Shown here in pieces: positions 1 through 6,038 of a stretch of DNA of 10,247 bases. The notes under the pieces were generated by a model that saw only the letters and a list, made by a program, of their open reading frames with translations, did no database searches and had not been told where the DNA came from. Position numbers and translations under genes: made by a program. This stretch comes from Blastocatellia bacterium (GTDB lineage: Bacteria > Acidobacteriota > Blastocatellia > Pyrinomonadales > Pyrinomonadaceae). The stretch covers positions 1 through 10,247 of the forward strand of contig PSRF01000050.1 of assembly GCA_003175865.1 (NCBI GenBank), written 5' to 3'. Positions within the stretch are counted from its first letter, which is position 1. Each line of letters begins with the position of its first letter.

Positions 1-1002
1 CACGTTGACTCCACCCGCTGCCTTGGCGAGTGCGCGTCGTACAAGCGTTTGCGTTAACGGAACTTTGTACGCGTTCTTGGAAAGTGGTTCGGCGCCAGTC
101 AAGGCAACTTTGCTAGCTTCTTCCAAAACGTCTTTCGACAGTGTTTTGCCTGTCACGAATTTTTCAGCTTCAGGCACGCGCCACGGAATTGGAGCGACAC
201 CACCTAGCACAATCCGAGCGTCCTTTACGGTGTTACCTGACATTTGCAGTGCGACGGCTACCGATGCCATCGCGAAATCCAAGGACTCGCGTTCTTTGAA
301 TTTCAAATATGTACTTCGTGCTGCCAACGGCGAAGATGGTACGTAGATCTCCGTGATGATGTCGTCGTTCTTCAGAGTATTCTCGCGTCTCACATTTCCA
401 TCCGATGGCAACGTGAAAAACTTTTCGAGTGGAACAACTCGCTTGCCTTCCGGACCGACAACTGTCAACTGCGCGCCGAGTGCCAAGAGTACCGGAGCCA
501 GATCTGAAGGATGCACGATGTAGGACGGACCACCACCGAAGATCGCGTTGTATTTATTTTCGCCATTATAGGAATAGCATTCCGAGCCGCCCTTTTTCAG
601 ACAAATAACTTCCTCAAGTCTGAAGTACCAACAGCGTGGGCGTTGACATAGATTTCCGGCGACTGTTCCCAGATTGCGAATTTGCGGTGTTGCGATTGAG
701 TTTGCCGCCTCAGCCAGACCGGGCATGTTCTTGCGGACACCTTGATGCTCTTCCAATTCATTGAGAGTTATCAGCGCGCCAATCGTGAGACCTTTTGCAT
801 CGAGTGAGAGTCGATTGAGTCCGCGAATGTTCTTGAGATTAACAATACGAGAAGGCCTCGAAGAGTAGTCCTTCATTGTGGTCAGCAGATCCTGACCACC
901 AGCGAGCGGTCGCGGTGCTTCGTCAATGTCGCCAGTTCCAGCATTGAGCAACTTGACTGCTTCGTTGACCGTTGTTGGATTTGTCCACTCGAAGGCTTTC
1001 AT
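1..1002 (-). CDS. FAD-binding subunit of a PaoB/YagS-type molybdenum hydroxylase (3' end cut off)
   Basis: The reading frame runs 334 codons from an ATG at 1002-1000 to the window edge with no stop, so the last residues are missing; the family is usually only slightly longer. GAGAGG (1011-1016) lies 8 bases before the ATG. The protein passes electrons from the iron-sulfur subunit to FAD and an external acceptor. Visible signs are the flavin-loop motif AGGQDLL (residues 34-40) and the second FAD motif IRNLGTVAGNL (108-118). Immediately after comes a cysteine-bearing segment with C119, C124, C134 and C142, including RPRCWYF. Ordinary xanthine dehydrogenase flavin subunits lack these cysteines; the E. 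coli PaoB family uses such residues to hold an additional [4Fe-4S] cluster. No signal peptide is present, so export would depend on the Tat signal of the small subunit. It is the third gene of the operon, 121 bases after the catalytic subunit. The family is clear; the substrate is unknown. Confidence 0.93.
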   Translation of the reverse strand, partial: MKAFEWTNPTTVNEAVKLLNAGTGDIDEAPRPLAGGQDLLTTMKDYSSRPSRIVNLKNIRGLNRLSLDAKGLTIGALITLNELEEHQGVRKNMPGLAEAANSIATPQIRNLGTVAGNLCQRPRCWYFRLEEVICLKKGGSECYSYNGENKYNAIFGGGPSYIVHPSDLAPVLLALGAQLTVVGPEGKRVVPLEKFFTLPSDGNVRRENTLKNDDIITEIYVPSSPLAARSTYLKFKERESLDFAMASVAVALQMSGNTVKDARIVLGGVAPIPWRVPEAEKFVTGKTLSKDVLEEASKVALTGAEPLSKNAYKVPLTQTLVRRALAKAAGGVNV

Positions 1003-1020
1003 TTCGTTGTCCTCTCTGAT

Positions 1021-1116
1021 CTCTTTGGAGTGCGGCGGCTCGACGCCGCTTTGTTATAGCGATATGTGGAATTGAGTTCGTAACAAAGCGGTGCCAGGCC
1101 ACCGCACTCCAAGGAG
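1021..1116. repeat. Pair of inverted REP-like palindromic elements in the operon gap
   Basis: Two copies of a 36-base element (1021-1056 and 1081-1116) face each other across a 24-base spacer and differ at six positions. Each copy is also a hairpin by itself. The left copy has stem GCGGCG/CGCCGC (1032-1037 with 1044-1049). The right copy has stem GCGGTG/CACCGC (1088-1093 with 1100-1105). Two of the differences are a compensating pair: C1036-G1045 in one copy is T1092-A1101 in the other, so both stems stay paired. Three more fall in the six-base loops. This is the arrangement of REP/BIME elements, which are intergenic palindromes mobilised by RAYT-type transposases; no such transposase is in the window. 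The pair could also fold into one long stem in the mRNA between the catalytic and FAD genes and affect their relative expression. Confidence 0.75.
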
Positions 1117-1123
1117 TTGAACA

Positions 1124-3358
1124 TTATGATTGATTCTTTAATCCCATCAGAATCCTGTCAGGAGTAATCGGTAGTTCACGCACACGAACACCGCACGCGT
1201 TGAACACAGCATTCACGACTGCCCCAAGCGACGGAATAATGCAACCTTCGGCGATTCCGATAACCACTTCACGAGTGTCCCCATCATCGATGATCGGAAT
1301 CATTTCGGGAATCTCAAGGGAGCCCGGCAGTTTATAATCGCCAAAATGCGGATTAACTTGCATTCCGAGATCAGCATCCATCACGCGACCTTCCCAAAGC
1401 GCCTGGCCGAGCGATTGAATCATCCCACCGTTGATCTGACTCTCGAGAGCAAGGCGATTGAGTGGTAGGCCGCCATCTTGAACATGGACCATTTTGATCG
1501 GTTTGATGTGACCAGTTTCGACGTCGACTTCAACCTCTGCGAACGCCGCACCATGAATTCCTGTTGCTTGCAGATCCTGCCGCCATTCGCCGCGTGCAGT
1601 GACTCCGGCAGCAGGGAGTGTTGCGCACGCTTGCTTCCAGGTAAGTGTCTTGCCACCGCCAGACACGTTCCCACCTGAAAAAGTGATTTCTTCCGGCTTA
1701 GCGTTGTTCAGCAGTGGTGCAACTCTTTCAGAAAACGCGAGACGCGCTTTTATCGCACCATCTTTCACTGATGGGGAGAGTGAAGCTGCAGTTGTCGAAC
1801 CACCAGATTGGTTTGCGCCACCCAGTTTACTGTTACCGATCTCTTCTTTTATATCGGCGAGTTGGAGTCCAAACTCTTCGGCCACAATCGCGCGCGTGAA
1901 TGTTCTTGTTCCCGTTCCAAGATCCTGCGTCCCTACTGCGACCAGAACAGATCCATCACGAGAGATGGTGACGTCAACTTTGCACTGGTTGTTCCCACCG
2001 CCACCCCAGGTACCGACTGCGCAACCCATGCCACGTTTGAATGGACCAGGGTTCCCTCCAGCTATCGGATTACGTTTATCCCAACCAATTGCCTGCGCAC
2101 CGCGATCGAGTTGCCGGTGATATGCTTTGTCAGTCAGGTTTTTCTTCCGGAACGCAACGGGGTCCATCTTGATTTTGTAAGCCAACTCATCCATCAAGGA
2201 TTCAATTGCGAACGAAGCCTGTGGATGGCCGGGAGCACGCATTGCAATCGACGAGTCTTCGTTTGTGTGCAACGCAAAAATCTCTCGATACGATTCGCCT
2301 GCGGCATAGATGTAAGGTTGACCTGCCTGCGACCCCTGGCCAACGCCGCCGAGTCGATACTGACGTGCTTGAAAAGCGACCAGGGTCCCGTCGTTCTTGA
2401 CCCCGCCTTTCAATTTCTGCCACGAACCTGATCGGTTCCCCGCCATGACGAACTCGTCATAACGGGTCAGCATGAGTTTGACAGGCGTCTTAGTTTGTTT
2501 GGACAACTTGCACGCGAGCATTCCTTCAATTCCGATTCCAAACTTCGAACCGAATCCGCCGCCCATGTGTTGGACCACGGATGTCACGGCGCTTTCTGGA
2601 AGTTCCAATGCTTTTGCTGCATCACCTGGAATTGTGAATGTGCCTTGAGTCGATGCGTATACGGTTGCGGAGTCGCCGCCGCTATAGTCGACAGTCAGGC
2701 CGTGAGTCTCGAGACAGGTGTGATGGATTCTCTGCGAAATGTATTCCGCTTCGACTATTGCGTCTGCTGATCCAAACGCAGCTTCAACCTTCGCTAAGTC
2801 TCCGCGACTGGCTTTCTTTTGGAGATTTGCCTCATCGCTTGGCTCCACAACCTTTGGCGCACCTTCTGCGACGGCGGCATTTGCTTTGACTACGTGTGGA
2901 AGCACTTCGTATTTGACGACGATCGCACGCAAAGCATCACCGGCAATCTCCGGTGTCTTCGCAGCCACAGCAGCCACAGGAGCACCAGCAAATCTCAACT
3001 CTGACAGTGGTCCCTTGATAACTGCGGCGACGCCTGGAATCTTCTCTGCTCCACTTGTATCGAGGTTAACGACACGTGCGTGAGCGTGGGGGCAACGAAG
3101 AATTCGTCCGTAAAGCATGTTCTTAGGATGCTGATCGTACGTGTACTTCGCCGCACCACTTACCTTTTGCGGTCCATCCACACGTGTCATTGGGTGATTG
3201 AGAAGCACGTGCTTATCGTTGGGTCCCCAGCCAGGTCCGTTTACATCGTCAACTTCGATCTCAACCATCTGCTCAATGCCGTTGACGGAACGTGGCACTC
3301 TGATTTTTTTCTTTTTGGGTGCTGGTTGTTGCGATTGCTGTTGTTGCTGTTGTTGCAT
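1124..3358 (-). CDS. Molybdopterin-binding catalytic subunit of an aldehyde oxidase/xanthine dehydrogenase family enzyme (PaoC/YagR-like)
   Basis: This 744-residue protein is the subunit that would carry the molybdenum cofactor and hydroxylate an aldehyde or N-heterocycle. E. coli PaoC is of similar length. The N-terminal a/b-hammerhead part starts near residue 55 (TRVDGPQKVSGAAKYT). Cofactor and active-site landmarks are GGGFGSK (266-272), MRAPGHPQ (373-380), TQDLGTGTRT (477-486), GGANQSGGSTTAASL (513-527), and the C-terminal GIAEGCIIPS (701-710). In that last motif E704 matches the catalytic glutamate of the family. The start is supported by GGAGA (3364-3368) 5 bases upstream. The first 20 residues are unusual: seven glutamines, a serine, two more glutamines, then PAP and four lysines. 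There is no signal peptide, so export would be as a folded complex with the Tat-tagged small subunit. It starts 32 bases after that gene. No cofactor-insertion chaperone (PaoD/XdhC) is in the window. The substrate cannot be read from the sequence. Confidence 0.95.
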   Translation of the reverse strand: MQQQQQQQSQQPAPKKKKIRVPRSVNGIEQMVEIEVDDVNGPGWGPNDKHVLLNHPMTRVDGPQKVSGAAKYTYDQHPKNMLYGRILRCPHAHARVVNLDTSGAEKIPGVAAVIKGPLSELRFAGAPVAAVAAKTPEIAGDALRAIVVKYEVLPHVVKANAAVAEGAPKVVEPSDEANLQKKASRGDLAKVEAAFGSADAIVEAEYISQRIHHTCLETHGLTVDYSGGDSATVYASTQGTFTIPGDAAKALELPESAVTSVVQHMGGGFGSKFGIGIEGMLACKLSKQTKTPVKLMLTRYDEFVMAGNRSGSWQKLKGGVKNDGTLVAFQARQYRLGGVGQGSQAGQPYIYAAGESYREIFALHTNEDSSIAMRAPGHPQASFAIESLMDELAYKIKMDPVAFRKKNLTDKAYHRQLDRGAQAIGWDKRNPIAGGNPGPFKRGMGCAVGTWGGGGNNQCKVDVTISRDGSVLVAVGTQDLGTGTRTFTRAIVAEEFGLQLADIKEEIGNSKLGGANQSGGSTTAASLSPSVKDGAIKARLAFSERVAPLLNNAKPEEITFSGGNVSGGGKTLTWKQACATLPAAGVTARGEWRQDLQATGIHGAAFAEVEVDVETGHIKPIKMVHVQDGGLPLNRLALESQINGGMIQSLGQALWEGRVMDADLGMQVNPHFGDYKLPGSLEIPEMIPIIDDGDTREVVIGIAEGCIIPSLGAVVNAVFNACGVRVRELPITPDRILMGLKNQS
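3326..3355 (-). repeat. CAA/CAG microsatellite encoding a poly-Gln N-terminus
   Basis: Codons 2-11 of the catalytic subunit read CAA CAA CAG twice, then CAA, TCG, CAA CAA, giving Q7-S-Q2. The 9-base unit is tandemly duplicated. It is followed by a proline/lysine stretch encoded by runs of five and seven A on the coding strand (3304-3316). Such tracts expand and contract by slippage. It lies directly after the start codon, which has a good ribosome binding site, so it is probably translated. A start further in would be possible only if the family alignment argued for it. Confidence 0.8.
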
Positions 3359-3390
3359 GAGCGTCTCCAGATTTGTCTAACGCGACTGGT

Positions 3391-4041
3391 CTAGACTTTC
3401 TTGTTGCTTTTGGCGGCTGCTAGTGCAGCTTCGAAGACGCGCGGATATGTTCCGCAGCGGCAGAAGTTTCCTTTACATGCCTCACGCACTTCCGCTAGCG
3501 ATGGATTGGGATTCTTCTTGAGATAAGCGGAGATCGTTGTGACGAAGCCAGGAGTGCAAAAACCGCACATCAGTGCGTCGTGCTGAACAAACGCAGCTTG
3601 TACCGCGTTGAGATTATCAGGCGAACCAAGGCCCTCGACTGTGGTTATCTTGCGGTTGACGGCATCGACAGCAAGGACCATGCACGAGTATGCCGGTTTC
3701 CCATCGAGCAACACTGTACACGCGCCGCACGTTCCCATGTCGCAAACAAGCTTCGACCCCGTGAGCGCCGGATCCAGATGATTTCGCAGCGTGTTCAGAA
3801 GAGTCGTACGCGGTTCGACTTCGACACTTCGTTTTATTCCGTTGATGTCCAGGACAATCTTCACCGAACCGGAAACGATTTGCGGTTCGGCGGTTTTTTT
3901 CTCCCTCGCTTCAGTCTCGATCCAGAGTTTGTCGACAACCGCAGCCCCGGCGCCCGCTATGCTGACGCCCTTCAAGAAGCTACGGCGCCCAGGATCGTGT
4001 GACCTCTTCTGGTTCTTCTTCTCATCATCCGACTTCTTCAT
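3391..4041 (-). CDS. Tat-exported [2Fe-2S] iron-sulfur small subunit of molybdenum hydroxylase (PaoA/YagT-like)
   Basis: The 216-residue protein is the electron-transfer subunit linking the molybdenum site to the FAD subunit. The N-terminus has the twin-arginine motif RRSFLKG (residues 19-25) followed by a small hydrophobic stretch, GVSIAGAGAAVV, so the complex should act outside the cytoplasm. The ferredoxin-like domain has C100, C105 and C108 (CDMGTCGAC) and C120 for the plant-type cluster. The helical domain has C159 and C162 (CGFC) and C194 and C196 (CRC) for the second cluster. All eight ligands are present. AGGAG (4049-4053) sits 7 bases before the ATG and fixes the start. It is the first gene of the operon and the only subunit with an export signal. 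As in E. coli PaoABC, this suggests that the other two subunits are carried along with it. Confidence 0.95.
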   Translation of the reverse strand: MKKSDDEKKNQKRSHDPGRRSFLKGVSIAGAGAAVVDKLWIETEAREKKTAEPQIVSGSVKIVLDINGIKRSVEVEPRTTLLNTLRNHLDPALTGSKLVCDMGTCGACTVLLDGKPAYSCMVLAVDAVNRKITTVEGLGSPDNLNAVQAAFVQHDALMCGFCTPGFVTTISAYLKKNPNPSLAEVREACKGNFCRCGTYPRVFEAALAAAKSNKKV

Positions 4042-4106
4042 TGATTTGCTCCTGCGTAGTGACTCAGTTAGGCAGCTGTTGACTCATCGACGCGCTGACC
4101 AATGTC

Positions 4107-4134
4107 TTGACAAGAATTCGACCGTCACAATAAT
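4107..4134 (+). promoter_or_regulatory. Sigma70-like promoter for the GH105 gene
   Basis: A perfect -35 hexamer TTGACA (4107-4112) is followed after 16 bases by AATAAT (4129-4134), five of six matches to the -10 consensus. The predicted start of transcription is about 4141. That leaves a leader of about 280 bases before the hydrolase ATG at 4422. Use of this promoter in an acidobacterium is an inference from the consensus match. Confidence 0.55.
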
Positions 4135-4155
4135 GTTCGGCACTTACTCACAGAC

Positions 4156-4166
4156 TGGTAAAACCA
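4156..4166. promoter_or_regulatory. Putative FCD/GntR operator TGGTAAAACCA
   Basis: A perfect 4-3-4 palindrome, TGGT-AAA-ACCA, fits the TNGT-N3-ACNA pattern known for FadR-subfamily GntR regulators such as FadR, PdhR and LldR. Its centre (4161) lies about 20 bases after the predicted transcription start of the plus-strand promoter. It is also about 120 bases upstream of the minus-strand operon, so one bound regulator could influence both directions. The matching regulator is encoded at 6029-6790. Confidence 0.55.
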
Positions 4167-4421
4167 TTTGCTGTTTTCACTGGTGTTGGTTAAGAAAGAG
4201 TAACCCTAAATTAGCACAACCACTAAGCCATCAACCAGACGTATTGCAGAATTTTACAATTTTGAAGTAAAGACCTTTGGCCGTCGCCCGCTCACTCGAG
4301 CATTTGATCAGATCAGAGCGAAGCGAGTGCCTTCAACTTGATAACAACCAAAAATCAAAAAGTTGCTACGCTCCTGTTTCGAACTTGGTCCGCAGCGACA
4401 TTCGAACTGAGAACAATCGAC

Positions 4422-5681
4422 ATGATCAATCGCCAAGTAACCTCGTTAATTCTTTCAGTCGCGTTCACATTTGTCGCGACTATTCAACTCCCGCCTACTA
4501 CGCACGCGACAAATGCTGCGAAACCAATTGATTCTAAGAACGGTACCGACTGGTCAGTTGCCGTAGTCGAATCAACACTGAAACGCTATCCGACCGAGAA
4601 GGAGTTAGCTAGTTGGGGATATGCGAAGGCACTTTATCTCTACGGCGAATATCTCGTTTACAAGCGCACTCATGACCCACGGTATTTGAAGCACATCAAG
4701 GACTGGATCGACGCGCATGTTGATGCAAATGGCGTTGTAACCAGCGCAAATAATCAGGGAGTCGTTAACGAGATCAAATACGACAGTCTCGATAGCATGA
4801 TGCCTGGAAACCTGATGCTATTGATGTACGAGGAAACGAAAGACACAAAATACAAGTTGGCTGCCGATCGTATTAGAAAACGTTTCGATACTTATCCTCG
4901 CACAAAAGATGGAGGCTTCTGGCATGCGACGGGCAAGAGTCGTGAATGGCAGTTGTGGGGTGACGGCGTCTTCATGTCGATGCCTTTTCTGGTCCGCTAC
5001 GGCAATATCTTTGGAGATAGCAAATACGGAAACGACGAAGCGGCCAGGCAGTTGGTCGTTTACGCGAGCCACCTGAATGACCCTAAAAGTGGCCTTATGT
5101 TTCACGCGTACGATGAGAGCGGCCAGACTGAATGGTCAAAGCGTGAAGGAAACCATTCGCCGGAAATTTGGTGTCGGGCGATGGGTTGGTTTGGAATGAC
5201 GCTAATCAACGTCCTCGAGTTCCTACCGCTTAATCATCCGCAACGTCCCGCACTCATCGCTCAACTACAACAACTGGTCAAGGCCTGGTCAAATTATCAA
5301 GACAAGAAAACTGGTCTTTGGTACCAGGTGGTCGATAAAGGCGACAACCCGTTGAACTGGCTTGAGACGTCGAGCTCGAGCATGTACACATACGTGATCG
5401 CGATGGCCGTGCAGAATGGTTACGTCGATAAGAAATTTGCGAGTGTGGCTGAAAAGGGACGTCAGGGCGTACTGACTAAGATCTCACTTGGGTCAGATGG
5501 GATGACGAACCTCATAGACATTTGCGAAGGGACAAACGTTGCAGATCTTACTTACTACTTCGGTCGGAAGCGTGTGACAAATGACTTCCATGGCTTGGGT
5601 GCATTTCTAATCATGAATGAGAAATTTATGAACAAGTCACTGAAGGGAGTTAGTCGGCCGTTGTTTGAACCGGTGCAGTAG
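4422..5681 (+). CDS. Secreted GH105-type unsaturated rhamnogalacturonyl/glucuronyl hydrolase
   Basis: The protein has 419 residues from the chosen ATG. Residues 1-31 form a signal peptide (short basic start, hydrophobic core LILSVAFTFVAT, probable cut after THATNA), so it acts in the periplasm or outside. The rest is an (alpha/alpha)6-barrel hydrolase of the YteR/GH105 type, which hydrates and removes the 4,5-unsaturated galacturonyl residue left by pectin lyases. Landmarks are WGYAKALYLYGEYL (65-78), EWQLWGDGVFMSMPFL (175-190) with D181 as the likely catalytic acid, PEIWCRAMGWFGM (247-259), NWLETSSSSMYTY (312-324) and the C-terminal DFHGLGAFL (388-396). A longer frame opens at a TTG (4338), but that would put 28 extra residues before the signal peptide; ATG 4422 has a weak GAGAA 8 bases upstream. 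GH88 is a related alternative. It sits between the divergent oxidase operon and the regulator. Confidence 0.88.
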   Translation: MINRQVTSLILSVAFTFVATIQLPPTTHATNAAKPIDSKNGTDWSVAVVESTLKRYPTEKELASWGYAKALYLYGEYLVYKRTHDPRYLKHIKDWIDAHVDANGVVTSANNQGVVNEIKYDSLDSMMPGNLMLLMYEETKDTKYKLAADRIRKRFDTYPRTKDGGFWHATGKSREWQLWGDGVFMSMPFLVRYGNIFGDSKYGNDEAARQLVVYASHLNDPKSGLMFHAYDESGQTEWSKREGNHSPEIWCRAMGWFGMTLINVLEFLPLNHPQRPALIAQLQQLVKAWSNYQDKKTGLWYQVVDKGDNPLNWLETSSSSMYTYVIAMAVQNGYVDKKFASVAEKGRQGVLTKISLGSDGMTNLIDICEGTNVADLTYYFGRKRVTNDFHGLGAFLIMNEKFMNKSLKGVSRPLFEPVQ

Positions 5682-5792
5682 TACGGAGTACTGAGGCCTG
5701 AGTACAGAAGCCAGCCAGGGTTCGTAAAACCAATCTCAACCACCGCTGCCATCCAATTAAATGGTCTCGACAGCGACTGCTCTTAACTTGGC

Positions 5793-5803
5793 TGGTGATA
5801 CCA
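5793..5803. promoter_or_regulatory. Putative FCD/GntR operator TGGTGATACCA
   Basis: This is a second exact TGGT-N3-ACCA palindrome. By eye, the only other exact match in the whole window is the one at 4156. Unlike the other sites it has no recognisable promoter at the right distance. It lies about 230 bases before the regulator gene and could be an auxiliary site for looping, or chance. Confidence 0.4.
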
Positions 5804-5951
5804 CTCAGCTAGCAGCCCGCTTTGTTCCAGTTCCAAAGAACAACTTCCTTCGAAACTTTGGTTTGACAAGATCGTAAGTGCATCGCTCGAATCGTCAAGG
5901 CTCTTCCAATCCTCAAGCCCCCGACTTACGCTCACCACCTGACAAAAGTTG

Positions 5952-5975
5952 AATCGTTACCGGGAACGATTTTTC
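5952..5975 (+). terminator. Possible intrinsic terminator after the GH105 gene
   Basis: A perfect 7-base-pair stem AATCGTT/AACGATT (5952-5958 with 5965-5971) closes a six-base loop ACCGGG and runs into a T-rich tail (TTTTTC). The stem is AT-rich and so modest in strength. It lies directly before the regulator promoter, where it would shield the regulator from read-through. Because it is palindromic it could instead be a protein-binding site next to the -35 box. Confidence 0.45.
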
Positions 5976-6004
5976 TTGACGCCCCACTGGATTGGTATTA
6001 TAAG
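5976..6004 (+). promoter_or_regulatory. Sigma70-like promoter of the FCD regulator gene
   Basis: TTGACG (5976-5981) and TATAAG (5999-6004) each match five of six consensus bases and are 17 bases apart. The predicted transcription start is near 6011, giving a leader of only about 18 bases with a weak AGG (6018-6020) as ribosome binding site. Confidence 0.6.
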
Positions 6005-6021
6005 TTCCACGCCTCGCAGGT

Positions 6022-6038
6022 AATTGTTATGACCAATT
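6022..6038. promoter_or_regulatory. Putative autoregulatory operator spanning the regulator's start codon
   Basis: AATTGTTATGACCAATT differs by one base from the PdhR/LldR-type consensus AATTGGT-N3-ACCAATT. The three central bases are the ATG start codon of the regulator (6029-6031). The centre is about 19 bases after the predicted transcription start, the same geometry as the site at 4156. Binding here would block transcription of the regulator's own gene, that is, negative autoregulation. Confidence 0.6.

Larger units (their letters stand above)
4042..4421. other. Divergent intergenic region between the molybdenum hydroxylase operon and the GH105 gene
   Basis: This stretch of about 380 bases separates two divergently oriented genes and holds no credible gene. 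It contains the plus-strand promoter and operator-like palindrome listed separately. It also has a TGACTCA direct repeat (4060-4066 and 4080-4086, exactly 20 bases apart) close to the operon start, and a GGTTA/TAACC inverted repeat (4188-4192 with 4201-4205). Two mutually exclusive short hairpins lie around 4290-4330. No convincing sigma70 promoter for the minus-strand operon could be picked out. Confidence 0.7.
5682..6028. other. Intergenic region between the GH105 gene and the FCD regulator
   Basis: No gene is supported in this 347-base gap. From left to right it has a short hairpin just after the hydrolase stop (GTACT/AGTAC, 5688-5692 with 5701-5705), an operator-like palindrome (5793-5803), a terminator-like hairpin (5952-5971), a sigma70-like promoter (5976-6004), and the start of the operator overlapping the regulator ATG. 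A 38-codon frame at 5761-5877 lacks a ribosome binding site and was not accepted. Confidence 0.7.

Noticed and set aside
1599..2120. Plus-strand open frame of 173 codons
   Set aside because: It lies antisense inside the catalytic subunit gene, whose protein has clear family motifs throughout. The antisense frame shows no family motif.
4338..4421. TTG-initiated extension of the GH105 protein by 28 residues
   Set aside because: It would place extra residues ahead of a well-formed signal peptide that begins at ATG 4422.
5688..5705. GTACT/AGTAC hairpin just after the GH105 stop as a terminator
   Set aside because: The stem is five pairs and no T tract follows; the hairpin at 5952-5971 is the better candidate.
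5761..5877. 38-codon ATG frame in the spacer before the regulator
   Set aside because: There is no ribosome binding site, no recognisable motif, and it runs through the operator-like palindrome at 5793-5803.
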